A stretch of 64,000 bases of DNA from Pseudomonas putida (lineage in GTDB: Bacteria; Pseudomonadota; Gammaproteobacteria; Pseudomonadales; Pseudomonadaceae), in assembly GCF_025905425.1 (NCBI RefSeq), contig NZ_CP109603.1, forward strand, positions 5,534,501 to 5,598,500, read 5' to 3'. Of this stretch, positions 8,534 to 16,613 are shown in pieces. Numbering within the stretch: the stretch's first letter is position 1; each line of letters begins with the position of its first letter. The position numbers and the translations under genes are program-made. The notes under the pieces were generated by a model, which saw only the letters and a list, made by a program, of their open reading frames with translations, had not been told where the DNA came from and did not search any database.

Positions 8534-9541
8534 ATGTCCATCCGCCGTTATGCGCTTGCCGCTCTGGCCAGTGCTGTTTTTGCCGGTTCCGCAATCGCCA
8601 AGGACTACGAACTGCTGAACGTGTCCTACGACCCGACTCGTGAGTTGTATCAACAGTACAACGCCGAATTCATCAAGCACTGGCAGCAGTCCCACCCGGA
8701 CGACAAGGTGAAGATCCAGCAATCCCACGGTGGCTCGGGCAAACAGGGCCGCGCGGTGATCGATGGCCTGCGCGCCGACGTGGTGACCCTGGCCCTGGCC
8801 GGCGACATCGACGAAATCGCCAAGCTCGGCAAGACCCTGCCGGACAACTGGCAGACCCGCCTGCCGGACGCTAGCACCCCGTACACCTCGACCATCGTGT
8901 TCCTGGTGCGCAAGGGCAACCCGAAAGGCATCAAGGACTGGGGCGACCTGATCAAGAAAGACGTCTCGGTCATTACCCCGAACCCGAAAACCTCAGGCGG
9001 TGCGCGCTGGAACTTCCTCGCCGCCTGGGCCTACGGCCTGAAGACCGGCGGTAGCGAAGACAAGGCCAAGGCCTACGTGCAGGAGCTGTTCAAGCACGTA
9101 CCGGTGCTCGATACCGGCGCCCGTGGCTCAACCATCACCTTCGTCAACAACGGCCAGGGCGATGTCCTGCTGGCCTGGGAAAACGAAGCCTTCCTGGCGC
9201 TGAAGGAAGACGGTGGCGCAGACAAGTTCGACATCGTCGTGCCGTCGCTGTCGATCCTGGCCGAGCCACCGGTGGCCGTGGTCGACAAGAACGCCGAGAA
9301 GAAGGGCAATACCGCGATTGCCACCGAATACCTCAAGTACCTGTACAGCCCGGCTGGCCAGAAAATCGCCGCCGAGAACTTCTACCGGCCACGTGACGAG
9401 AAAGTCGCTGCCGAATTTGGCAAGCAATTCCCGAAACTGGACCTGGTAACCATCGACAAGGACTTCGGTGGCTGGAAGACTGCACAACCTAAGTTCTTCA
9501 ATGATGGTGGTGTGTTCGACCAGATCTATCAGGCACAGTAA
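8534..9541 (+). CDS. sbp: Periplasmic sulfate-binding protein Sbp
   Basis: Binds sulfate in the periplasm and delivers it to CysTW (335 aa). The signal peptide ends at SAIA before [15 protein letters not shown], the conserved start of mature Sbp. Further family marks are [23 protein letters not shown] and WENEA. The start at 8534 is preceded by GGGAG; an upstream in-frame ATG at 8513 would put seven extra residues before a good signal peptide. Sulfate limitation is the expected inducing condition. Confidence 0.93.
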   Translation: MSIRRYALAALASAVFAGSAIAKDYELLNVSYDPTRELYQQYNAEFIKHWQQSHPDDKVKIQQSHGGSGKQGRAVIDGLRADVVTLALAGDIDEIAKLGKTLPDNWQTRLPDASTPYTSTIVFLVRKGNPKGIKDWGDLIKKDVSVITPNPKTSGGARWNFLAAWAYGLKTGGSEDKAKAYVQELFKHVPVLDTGARGSTITFVNNGQGDVLLAWENEAFLALKEDGGADKFDIVVPSLSILAEPPVAVVDKNAEKKGNTAIATEYLKYLYSPAGQKIAAENFYRPRDEKVAAEFGKQFPKLDLVTIDKDFGGWKTAQPKFFNDGGVFDQIYQAQ

Positions 9542-9557
9542 GCGGTTATGGAAAAGC

Positions 9558-9661
9558 GGGGCCGCTGTGCGGCCCATTCGCGGCACAAGGCCGCTCCCAC
9601 AAGGAACCGGGCTCCCCTGTGGGAGCGGCCTTGTGCCGCGAATGGGCTGCAAAGCAGCCCC
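9558..9661. repeat. Inverted REP pair between sbp and cysT
   Basis: Two inverted copies of CGCGGCACAAGGCCGCTCCC-ACA flanked by GGGGCCGCTGTGCGGCCC and GGGCTGCAAAGCAGCCC. This is the GCACAAGGC variant of the REP. Lying inside an operon, it may trim sbp mRNA away from the transporter genes and let the binding protein be made in excess. Confidence 0.85.
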
Positions 9662-9727
9662 AAGATTCAGAAGCCTGCACCGGCCTGGGATTGATCCCGG
9701 GCTTCGTGCGTTCAACCAGGGATATTT

Positions 9728-10546
9728 ATGTCACGTCGCATTTCCCCCGTCATACCCGGCTTCGGGCTGACGCTGGGCTACACCTTGGTGTACCTCAGCC
9801 TGATTGTGCTGATACCGCTGGCGGCCATGTTCATCCATGCCTCGCAGCTGACCTGGGAGCAGTTCTGGAACATCATCAGTGCGCCGCGGGTGATCGCCGC
9901 GCTCAAGCTGAGTTTCGGCACTGCCCTGTTCGCCGCCATCATCAATGGCGTGATCGGCACGCTGTTGGCCTGGGTGCTGGTGCGCTACACCTTCCCCGGC
10001 CGCAAGATCATCGACGCGATGATCGACCTGCCATTCGCCTTGCCTACCGCCGTTGCCGGTATCGCCCTGACCGCCCTGTACGCCCCGGCGGGTTGGGTTG
10101 GCCAGTTTGCTACCGACCTGGGCTTCAAGATCGCCTACACACCGCTGGGCATCACCTTGGCGCTGACCTTCGTCACGCTGCCGTTCGTGGTGCGCACGGT
10201 GCAGCCGGTATTGGCCGACATCCCGCGTGAAGTCGAAGAGGCCGCCGCCTGCCTGGGCGCGAAACCGCTGCAGGTGTTCCGCCACGTGCTGGCGCCCGCG
10301 CTGCTGCCCGCCTGGCTGACCGGCTTTGCCCTGGCCTTCGCCCGTGGGGTGGGTGAATATGGTTCGGTGATCTTCATTGCTGGCAACATGCCGATGAAGA
10401 CCGAAATCCTGCCGCTGCTGATCATGGTCAAGCTCGACCAGTACGACTACACCGGCGCGACCGCCATCGGCGTGCTGATGCTGGTGGTTTCCTTCATCCT
10501 GCTGCTGCTGATCAACCTGCTGCAGCGCCGCATCGAAACCCCTTGA
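9728..10546 (+). CDS. cysT: Sulfate/thiosulfate ABC transporter permease CysT (CysU)
   Basis: Inner-membrane permease of the sulfate importer (272 aa, six predicted spans). The EAA loop reads VEEAAACLGAKPLQVFRHV, and the family segment GVGEYGSVIFIAGN is present. It heads the cysT-cysW-cysA operon, with 12 nt to cysW. It pairs with CysW to form the channel fed by Sbp. Confidence 0.93.
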   Translation: MSRRISPVIPGFGLTLGYTLVYLSLIVLIPLAAMFIHASQLTWEQFWNIISAPRVIAALKLSFGTALFAAIINGVIGTLLAWVLVRYTFPGRKIIDAMIDLPFALPTAVAGIALTALYAPAGWVGQFATDLGFKIAYTPLGITLALTFVTLPFVVRTVQPVLADIPREVEEAAACLGAKPLQVFRHVLAPALLPAWLTGFALAFARGVGEYGSVIFIAGNMPMKTEILPLLIMVKLDQYDYTGATAIGVLMLVVSFILLLLINLLQRRIETP

Positions 10547-10558
10547 AGGAGGCCGGCT

Positions 10559-11431
10559 ATGTCTAGTTCATCCCTGAGCGCTACCGCCGCCGCCAATGCA
10601 GCCCGCCGTGGCAGCGCCACGTCGCGGCGCATCCTGATCGGCCTTGGCTGGCTGGTGTTCGCGTTGTTCCTGCTGTTGCCGCTGGTGATCGTGGTATCGC
10701 AGGCCCTGAAAAACGGTTTTGGTACCTTCTTCGAGGCGATCTTCGAGCCCGACGCCTTGTCGGCGCTCAAGCTCACCCTGTTTGCCGTGGCGATTTCGGT
10801 GCCGCTGAACCTGGTATTTGGCGTCAGCGCGGCGTGGTGCGTGAGCAAGTACACGTTCCGTGGCAAGAGCATCCTGGTCACCCTGATCGACCTGCCGTTT
10901 TCGGTCTCGCCGGTGATCGCGGGCCTGGTCTACGTGCTGATGTTCGGCGCGCAAGGCCTGTTCGGCCCCTGGCTGCAGGACCATGACATCCAGATTGTAT
11001 TCGCGCTGCCCGGCATTGTCCTGGCGACCATCTTCGTCACCGTGCCGTTCGTGGCCCGTGAACTGATCCCGCTGATGCAGGAGCAGGGCACCCAGGAAGA
11101 AGAGGCCGCGCGCCTGCTGGGCGCCAATGGCTGGCAGATGTTTTGGCATGTGACCCTGCCCAACATCAAATGGGGCCTGATCTACGGCGTGGTGCTGTGT
11201 ACGGCGCGGGCGATGGGTGAGTTCGGCGCGGTGTCGGTGGTGTCCGGGCATATTCGCGGCGTCACCAACACCTTGCCGCTGCACGTGGAGATCCTCTACA
11301 ACGAGTACAACCACGTCGCGGCCTTCAGCGTGGCCAGCCTGTTGCTGATCCTGGCGCTCTTCATCCTGCTGCTCAAGCAGTGGAGCGAGAACCGTATTAA
11401 CCGCCTGCGCCAAAGCGCTGCGGAGGAATAA
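10559..11431 (+). CDS. cysW: Sulfate/thiosulfate ABC transporter permease CysW
   Basis: Second permease of the sulfate importer (290 aa). An AAGGAGG RBS lies 6-12 nt before the ATG. The EAA loop is [19 protein letters not shown], and [16 protein letters not shown] is the typical CysW segment. Its stop is 3 nt before cysA, so the two are coupled. Confidence 0.93.
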   Translation: MSSSSLSATAAANAARRGSATSRRILIGLGWLVFALFLLLPLVIVVSQALKNGFGTFFEAIFEPDALSALKLTLFAVAISVPLNLVFGVSAAWCVSKYTFRGKSILVTLIDLPFSVSPVIAGLVYVLMFGAQGLFGPWLQDHDIQIVFALPGIVLATIFVTVPFVARELIPLMQEQGTQEEEAARLLGANGWQMFWHVTLPNIKWGLIYGVVLCTARAMGEFGAVSVVSGHIRGVTNTLPLHVEILYNEYNHVAAFSVASLLLILALFILLLKQWSENRINRLRQSAAEE

Positions 11432-11434
11432 TTC

Positions 11435-12424
11435 ATGTCGATCGAAGTTCGTAACGTCAGCAAGCGCTTCAACAGCTTCCAGGCCCTGGACAACATCAAC
11501 CTGGATATCCACAGCGGTGAGCTGGTGGCGTTGCTCGGCCCGTCCGGCTGCGGCAAGACCACCCTGCTGCGCATCATTGCCGGCCTGGAAACGCCGGATG
11601 ACGGCACTATCGTGTTCCATGGCGAGGACGTGTCCGGCCACGACGTGCGTGATCGCAACGTCGGCTTCGTGTTCCAACACTACGCGCTGTTCCGCCACAT
11701 GAGCGTGTTCGACAACGTCGCCTTCGGCCTGCGCATGAAGCCCAAGGGCGAGCGCCCGAGCGAGAGCAAGATTGCCGAAAAAGTGCATGAGTTGCTGAAC
11801 ATGGTGCAGCTCGACTGGCTCTCCGACCGCTACCCTGAACAGCTCTCCGGTGGTCAGCGCCAGCGTATCGCCCTGGCTCGCGCCCTGGCGGTGGAGCCCA
11901 AGGTGCTGCTGCTCGACGAGCCGTTCGGTGCCCTGGATGCCAAGGTGCGTAAAGAGCTGCGTCGCTGGCTGGCGCGCCTGCACGAAGATATCAACCTGAC
12001 CTCGGTGTTCGTGACCCATGACCAGGAAGAGGCCATGGAAGTCGCTGACCGTATCGTGGTGATGAACAAAGGCGTGATCGAGCAGATCGGCTCGCCGGGT
12101 GAGGTGTACGAGCAGCCGGCCAATGATTTTGTCTACCACTTCCTGGGCGACTCCAACCGCCTGGCTTTGAGCGAAGGGCACCACGTGCTGTTCCGCCCGC
12201 ACGAAGTGTCGCTGTCGCGCCATGAGACCGAGGGCCACCATGCCGCCGAGGTGCGCGACATTCGCCCGCTGGGCGCGACGACCCGTGTGACCTTGAAGGT
12301 GGAAGGGCAGAGCGAGCTGATCGAGGCCGAGGTGGTCAAGGACCACGACAGCCTGACTGGCCTGGCGCGGGGCGAGACATTGTTCTTCCGGCCGAAGGTT
12401 TGGCAGAAGGTGGCGGATATCTAA
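11435..12424 (+). CDS. cysA: Sulfate/thiosulfate ABC transporter ATP-binding protein CysA
   Basis: Cytoplasmic ATPase of the sulfate importer (329 aa). Walker [13 protein letters not shown]-loop FVFQHYALF, signature LSGGQRQR, Walker [12 protein letters not shown] and the H-loop VFVTHD are all intact. A TOBE-like C-terminal domain follows (from about residue 235). It is the last gene of the operon, followed by a rho-independent terminator. Confidence 0.94.
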   Translation: MSIEVRNVSKRFNSFQALDNINLDIHSGELVALLGPSGCGKTTLLRIIAGLETPDDGTIVFHGEDVSGHDVRDRNVGFVFQHYALFRHMSVFDNVAFGLRMKPKGERPSESKIAEKVHELLNMVQLDWLSDRYPEQLSGGQRQRIALARALAVEPKVLLLDEPFGALDAKVRKELRRWLARLHEDINLTSVFVTHDQEEAMEVADRIVVMNKGVIEQIGSPGEVYEQPANDFVYHFLGDSNRLALSEGHHVLFRPHEVSLSRHETEGHHAAEVRDIRPLGATTRVTLKVEGQSELIEAEVVKDHDSLTGLARGETLFFRPKVWQKVADI

Positions 12425-12445
12425 TCTGCCTTTGAAGATGAAGAG

Positions 12446-12468
12446 CCCGGGCCCTGTCCCGGGTTTTT
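12446..12468 (+). terminator. Rho-independent terminator of cysTWA
   Basis: CCCGGG, a 6-nt loop, CCCGGG, then TTTTTT, beginning about 20 nt after the cysA stop. Confidence 0.8.
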
Positions 12469-12505
12469 TATTGCCTGGTGGATTGCCGGGGCTGCACCGA
12501 GATTC

Positions 12506-12555
12506 CCTGTAGGAGCAGCCTTGTGCTGCGCATCGAGGGCGCAGCCCTCGCAGCA
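12506..12555. repeat. Divergent single REP-like element
   Basis: CCCTGTAGGAGCAGCCTTGT followed by GCTGCGCATC and a GAGGGC-GCA-GCCCTC hairpin. It resembles one arm of the REP pairs but has TAGGAGCAGCC in place of GGGAGCGGCC, so it is a degenerate or distinct subtype. The rest of the 345-nt gap 12425-12769 holds the cysA terminator, an AT-rich stretch from 12655 and the tonB operator; I see no gene in it. Confidence 0.55.
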
Positions 12556-12686
12556 ATCTCATGCCTTACGCGAATATTTTGCATGCCCATAAAGCATCGC
12601 TAATCGCCGTGCTGCCCACAGCCCGCGAAATCCGTGGCTTTCACGAGACCGCTCAAAAATAATATTCAATTAAGTTCTAACCATAA

Positions 12687-12709
12687 TTTTAAACATTACT
12701 TTAAGAGAT
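12687..12709 (+). promoter_or_regulatory. Candidate operator upstream of tonB, matching that of oscA
   Basis: TTTTAAA-N6-TTTAAGA, a near-perfect palindrome in an AT-rich leader, 61-83 nt before the tonB start. It shares TTAAACA and TTTAAGA with the oscA palindrome, with a 4-nt instead of 5-nt gap between the two words. This suggests the same regulator (CysB is the obvious candidate), inferred from sequence only. Confidence 0.45.
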
Positions 12710-12769
12710 AAGCCTCTGGCCCCGATGATTCAGCCACACACCTGAATCGAGACCCCAGGAGTTTGATCA

Positions 12770-13570
12770 ATGGGTAATGTCCAGACGGCCGTCAGAGCCT
12801 ACGACCAGCCATGGCGCCCGGCCCCCGGCGACCTGGTCGAGCTTGGACGCACGCTTCGTCTTCCGCTTGGCCAGCAGCGCCTGCAACGCACGCCTGCCAG
12901 CGGCCTGAAGCGCCGCGACAAGCTGGCGTTGGCGTTGCTGGTACTGGCGCTGCACGGCGCCGCCGCCTACTGGGTCAGCCAGGCGCCGACGCCCGAGCTG
13001 CCCGTGGTGCCGCCGCAAGTGCCACCCATGACCATCGAGTTCGCTGCCCCTGCGCCGCCCGTGGTCGAGCCGCCACCGCCCGCACCCGCGCCGCCGGTGG
13101 TCGAGCCACCGCCGCCGCCACCGGTCGTCGACGAACTGGCCGCCAAGCCCAAGCCCAAGCCTAAACCGGTCCCTAAACCTGTGGTCAAGCAGCCGCCCAA
13201 ACCGCAGCCAAAACCGGTCGAGGCGCCACCACCGGCCCCGGTGGCAGCCCCGGCGCCACCAGCCCCTGCGCCACCCGCGCCGGCACCGGTGACGCCAGCT
13301 TCAGCCAACGCCGCGTATCTCAAGAACCCGGCGCCGGAGTATCCGCAGATGGCTCAGCGGCGCGGCTGGGAAGGCACCGTGCTGCTGCGCGTCGAGGTAC
13401 TGCCCAGCGGTAAGCCGGGCCAGATCCAGATCCAGAAAAGCAGCGGCCGCGATGCCCTGGACGCCGCCGCGCTGGCCGCGGTCAAGCGCTGGAGCTTCGT
13501 CCCTGCCAAGCAAGGCGACGTGGCCCAGACCGGCTGGGTCAGCGTGCCGATCGACTTCAAGCTTCGCTAA
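12770..13570 (+). CDS. tonB: TonB energy transducer
   Basis: Inner-membrane-anchored TonB (266 aa) that transmits proton-motive energy from ExbB-ExbD to outer-membrane receptors. A cytoplasmic N-terminal stretch of about 50 residues precedes the signal-anchor helix (about 51-70). Then come a long Pro-rich region with PPAP and KPKPKPKP repeats (about 80-180) and a C-terminal TonB domain (YPQMAQRRGWEG...VPIDFKLR). The RBS is AGGAG. The extended N-terminus is common in pseudomonad TonB proteins. It lies 40 nt before exbB, inside a sulfur-uptake region. Confidence 0.9.
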   Translation: MGNVQTAVRAYDQPWRPAPGDLVELGRTLRLPLGQQRLQRTPASGLKRRDKLALALLVLALHGAAAYWVSQAPTPELPVVPPQVPPMTIEFAAPAPPVVEPPPPAPAPPVVEPPPPPPVVDELAAKPKPKPKPVPKPVVKQPPKPQPKPVEAPPPAPVAAPAPPAPAPPAPAPVTPASANAAYLKNPAPEYPQMAQRRGWEGTVLLRVEVLPSGKPGQIQIQKSSGRDALDAAALAAVKRWSFVPAKQGDVAQTGWVSVPIDFKLR

Positions 13571-13610
13571 CGCATTTCACAGAATCAGCAGAACATAGGA
13601 AGACATCATC

Positions 13611-14333
13611 ATGAGCCTGTTGGCATCCCCCCTCGAATCCGTTGAAAGCGCAGTCATCTGGCTGCTGGTCGGTTTCTCCGTTGTCACCTGGGGCCTGGCC
13701 CTGGTCAAGGTCGTGCAGTTCGTGCGGCTGAAGAACCAGGACAAGCGCTTCCACCAGCAGTTCTGGGCAGCCTCCAGCCTGGACTCGGCCGCCGAGATCA
13801 GCCATGAACTGCCTGGCCCAGCGGCCCGCGTCGCGCAGTCCGGCTATGCCGCCATTGCCGTCGGCGATACCACCCAGGCCAACGACCTGAGCCACGCCAT
13901 CAATCACCAGGACCGCCTCGAACGTGCCCTGCGCCAGCAGATCGTGCGCGAGCGACGTTCGCTGGAAACCGGCCTGGCCGTGGTTGCCAGTATCGGCAGC
14001 ACCTCGCCCTTCATCGGTTTGTTCGGCACCGTGTGGGGCATCATGGAAGCGCTCAAGGGCATCAGTGCGGCAGGGTCCGCCAGCCTCGAAACCGTGGCCG
14101 GGCCTATCGGCGCGGCGCTGGTGGCCACGGGTGTGGGTATTGCCGTCGCAGTGCCTGCGGTGCTGGTCTACAACTACTTCCTGCGTCGCCTCAAGCTGAC
14201 CGCAGCTGACCTGGACGACTTCGCCCATGACTTCTACAGCCTGGCGCAGAAGAGTGCCTTCCGGGTACTGGTGCACCCCGCTGTGCACAAAGCCCAGGCC
14301 GGTTTCACCCAGCCAGTGAAGGAGGCGTCCTGA
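13611..14333 (+). CDS. exbB: ExbB/TolQ/MotA-family proton channel protein ExbB
   Basis: Inner-membrane subunit of the TonB motor (240 aa). The N-terminal helix (SAVIWLLVGFSVVTWGLAL), a cytoplasmic domain and two further spans with ASIGSTSPFIGLFGTVWG and GVGIAVAVPAVLVYNY match the MotA/TolQ/ExbB domain. The RBS AGGAAG precedes the ATG. The ExbB stop and ExbD start are 1 nt apart. Confidence 0.92.
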   Translation: MSLLASPLESVESAVIWLLVGFSVVTWGLALVKVVQFVRLKNQDKRFHQQFWAASSLDSAAEISHELPGPAARVAQSGYAAIAVGDTTQANDLSHAINHQDRLERALRQQIVRERRSLETGLAVVASIGSTSPFIGLFGTVWGIMEALKGISAAGSASLETVAGPIGAALVATGVGIAVAVPAVLVYNYFLRRLKLTAADLDDFAHDFYSLAQKSAFRVLVHPAVHKAQAGFTQPVKEAS

Positions 14334-14334
14334 T

Positions 14335-14736
14335 ATGGCCTTTTCGACCCAGGACAGCGACGAAGTCCTCAGTGAAATCAACGTCACGCCGTTGGTGGAC
14401 GTCATGCTGGTGCTGCTGGTGGTGTTCATCGTCACCGCGCCACTGCTGACCAATGCCATCCCCATCAACCTGCCCAAGACCGAGGCGGTGGCACCGGTGG
14501 AGCAGAAAGACCCGCTGGTGGTGAGCATCGACGGTGCCGGCAAGTTGTTCATCAACAAGGACGAGATCCAGCCGGACCTGCTGGAGACCAACCTCAAGGC
14601 GGCCAAGGCCAAGGACGCGGAAGTCCGTGTGCAGCTGCAGGCCGATGATGGCGTGAACTACGGCGAAGTGGCGCGGGCCATGGCGGCCATCGAACGCGCG
14701 GGTATCAGTAAGCTGGCGGTGATTACCGCGCGCTGA
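14335..14736 (+). CDS. exbD: ExbD biopolymer transport protein
   Basis: Inner-membrane partner of ExbB (133 aa). It has one N-terminal span containing the proton-carrying Asp in INVTPLVDVMLVLLVVFIV (VDV motif) and a periplasmic domain ending AIERAGISKLAVITAR. Transcription probably ends at the hairpin 56 nt downstream. Confidence 0.92.
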   Translation: MAFSTQDSDEVLSEINVTPLVDVMLVLLVVFIVTAPLLTNAIPINLPKTEAVAPVEQKDPLVVSIDGAGKLFINKDEIQPDLLETNLKAAKAKDAEVRVQLQADDGVNYGEVARAMAAIERAGISKLAVITAR

Positions 14737-14791
14737 CTCGGCAAGAGCTTTTCAAACCTCTTCAGGCAAGTGACTCTCTTTGAGAGCTTAT

Positions 14792-14828
14792 GGGCCACAT
14801 CTCTTGGCAGGGGTTGGCCCTTTTTTTT
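14792..14828 (+). terminator. Probable terminator of tonB-exbBD
   Basis: GGGCCA, a 17-nt loop, TGGCCC, then eight T residues. The loop is long, but the T-run follows the stem directly. Confidence 0.65.
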
Positions 14829-14865
14829 GCCTGCACGATGCCTACCGTCGGCAAGCGGTGAACGC

Positions 14866-14912
14866 TTTTGGTTATTAATAAATAGCTTCTTATTCCTTTA
14901 CGAATATAACTC
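14866..14912 (+). promoter_or_regulatory. AT-rich promoter/operator region before the RBBP9-type hydrolase gene
   Basis: Contains TTTTGGTTAT (14866-14875), identical to a word upstream of oscA, then TTATTCC (14890-14896) and the short palindrome ATTC-N6-GAAT. The AT content stands out from the surrounding GC-rich DNA, as in the other sulfur-region leaders. No regulator is proven. Confidence 0.35.
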
Positions 14913-14960
14913 CCTCCTTATACTGGTCTCCAAGCACGCAAACTTACTGGAGGCGTCCCC

Positions 14961-15542
14961 ATGCGCAATGAGTCGATTCGTTACCTGATTGTGCCGGGCT
15001 GGCAAGGATCGCCAGACAACCATTGGCAGAGTCACTGGCAGCGTACCTTGCCCAACAGCGCCCGGGTCGAGCAGCACGACTGGCTGACCCCGCAACGGCG
15101 CGATTGGGTGCAGGCCCTGGAGCAGGCGATTGCCGCCGAACCCTCGCCGGTGATTCTCATCGCTCACAGCCTGGGCTGCGTCACCGTCGCCCACTGGGCC
15201 GCCGAGGCCAGCCCGGCGATGCTGCGCCAGGTGCGTGGCGCGTTGCTGGTGGCGCCTGCGGATGTCGAGCGGCCAACCTGCGCGCCGGCGCTTCGCAACT
15301 TTGCGCCGATCCCGATGCAGGCGCTGCCGTTCCCAAGCCAGGTGGTCAGCTCTGACAACGACCCGGCTGTGAGCGTGCCGCGCGCATTGCACCTGGCCCA
15401 GGCCTGGGGTGCTGAAGCGGGCTTGCTGACCAACGCCGGGCACATCAACGTCAAGTCCGGGCACGAGCGCTGGGAGCAAGGCTTCGCCTATCTGTATCGC
15501 TTGCAGAGCCGGGTCGAACAGCGCGCACTGCGCCGCGCCTGA
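14961..15542 (+). CDS. RBBP9/YdeN-family serine hydrolase
   Basis: A small alpha/beta hydrolase (193 aa, the usual size of the RBBP9 family). The nucleophile elbow is IAHSLGC (Ser70), the family start YLIVPGWQGSPDNHWQSHW is present, and the catalytic Asp and His are likely in SDNDPAV and NAGHINVKSG. It has no signal peptide, so it is cytoplasmic. The RBS is TGGAGG. Its neighbours are sulfur-uptake genes and a sigma-54 activator-like gene 64 nt downstream, so release of a sulfur-containing acyl or ester group is conceivable, but the substrate is unknown. Confidence 0.82.
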   Translation: MRNESIRYLIVPGWQGSPDNHWQSHWQRTLPNSARVEQHDWLTPQRRDWVQALEQAIAAEPSPVILIAHSLGCVTVAHWAAEASPAMLRQVRGALLVAPADVERPTCAPALRNFAPIPMQALPFPSQVVSSDNDPAVSVPRALHLAQAWGAEAGLLTNAGHINVKSGHERWEQGFAYLYRLQSRVEQRALRRA

Positions 15543-15606
15543 TCGCCCCCTACTGATTCCGTTAGCCTGACGCCCGGCCTCCGAAGGCCTGGGGCGGGAG
15601 TTTGTC

Positions 15607-16437
15607 ATGACTTTTCAAAACCCGTTTGGCCAGCCGCTGCTGACCTTTCCCGAGCTGGACAAGAGCCCGCTGAGCATTCGTGCCAAGGCCCTGGTGTTCA
15701 TCGACCCGCGTTCGCAGCAGCTACGTGCAGACCTCGAACGCCTGGCGCCGCAGCCACTGCCGGTGCTGATCCGTGGCGAGACCGGCACCGGCAAGGAGTT
15801 GCTGGCGCGCCAGATTCACCGCGCCAGTGATCGCAGTGGGCTGTTTGTGTCGGTCAACTGCGCGGCCATCAGCCCTACCTACGCCGATGCCGAGTTGTTC
15901 GGCTACAGCGCTGGTACCCACGGCGGTACCGCCAGCAGCCGCGCCGGCTGGTTCGGTTCGGCCAACGGCGGCACGCTGTACCTGGACGAGATTGCCGACT
16001 TGCCGCTGGAGATCCAGGGCAAGCTGCTGGCCGCACTGGAAAACCGCGAAGTGACGCGCGTTGGCGCGCAGCAGCCTCAGCCTGTGGATGTGCGCCTGGT
16101 GGCTGCGACCAGCATCGACCTGGCGCGGGTGGTGAAGGCTGGCAGGTTCAATGAGCGCTTGTACCAGTACTTGCGCGAGGGCGCGCTGGAACTGCCCCCG
16201 TTGCGCGAGCGTCGGGGCGATATCCTGCCGTTGGCCGAGTACTTTGTGGGTATCTACACCGCCCGCCTGCAGCGCTCGGTGCCGCTGATCAGCGACGCGG
16301 CCCAGCAGGTGCTGGAAGCCCATGCCTGGCCCGGCAACACCCGCGAGCTGGAGAACGTCATCCACTTCGCCCTGCTGGTGAATGACAGCGAGGAGATCCA
16401 GCCGGAGGACCTCGATCTGGGCAACCCTACGCGCTAG
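15607..16437 (+). CDS. Short sigma-54 activator-like AAA+ protein without DNA-binding domain
   Basis: A 276-aa AAA+ domain of the sigma-54 enhancer-binding family. Walker A is GETGTGKE (57-64), Walker B GGTLYLDEIAD (Asp127, Glu128), the sensor/Arg region FNERLYQYL...LPPLRERRGDI, and the C-terminal helical part contains WPGNTRELENV. Two hallmarks are missing. The GAFTGA loop that contacts sigma-54 reads GTHGGT (103-108), and the protein ends about 25 residues after the AAA+ domain with no Fis-type helix-turn-helix. No receiver or GAF domain precedes it. DNA after the stop is not obviously coding in another frame, so it is probably not a simple frameshift. It may be a non-activating regulator or a remnant. 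Confidence 0.8.
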   Translation: MTFQNPFGQPLLTFPELDKSPLSIRAKALVFIDPRSQQLRADLERLAPQPLPVLIRGETGTGKELLARQIHRASDRSGLFVSVNCAAISPTYADAELFGYSAGTHGGTASSRAGWFGSANGGTLYLDEIADLPLEIQGKLLAALENREVTRVGAQQPQPVDVRLVAATSIDLARVVKAGRFNERLYQYLREGALELPPLRERRGDILPLAEYFVGIYTARLQRSVPLISDAAQQVLEAHAWPGNTRELENVIHFALLVNDSEEIQPEDLDLGNPTR

Positions 16438-16470
16438 ACAGCACTCATAAGCAAAGGCGGTAATGGCAGT

Positions 16471-16540
16471 TTGTTTTTGGAATAAGCAGCGAATTAAAAG
16501 ATATTGTTGCGGCATAAGAAATCTCGGTATTGTCCGTCTC
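16471..16540 (+). promoter_or_regulatory. AT-rich leader with GGAATAA word before the MetQ-like gene
   Basis: TTTTTGGAATAAGCAGCGAATTAAAAGATATTG-type sequence in the 176-nt gap before the MetQ-like gene. GGAATAA (16479-16485) is the reverse complement of the TTATTCC found before the RBBP9-type gene and tcyP. No clear -35/-10 pair could be chosen. Confidence 0.25.
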
Positions 16541-16613
16541 ACGCCCACCCGACATGGGGCAGGGCACCCGACTTCGCCATCGCCGATGGCCCAGATTCAG
16601 AATAAGGACCACC

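Noticed and set aside
10568..12562. 664-codon open frame on the minus strand
   Set aside because: It is antisense to cysW and cysA, His/Gln-rich as expected from a GC-rich shadow frame, and has no recognisable domain or RBS.
13020..13290. Low-complexity Pro/Lys coding stretch as a possible repeat element
   Set aside because: It is the normal periplasm-spanning linker of TonB, in frame and flanked by intact domains.
14801..14830. Sigma-54 (-24/-12) promoter near the altered activator gene
   Set aside because: TTGGCAGGGGTTGGCC does not have the GG-N10-GC spacing required; the sequence is better explained as the exbD terminator.
16438..16613. A displaced helix-turn-helix after a frameshift in the sigma-54 activator-like gene
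   Set aside because: The translated gap in the three forward frames shows no Fis-like helix pair; the region looks like an AT-rich promoter.
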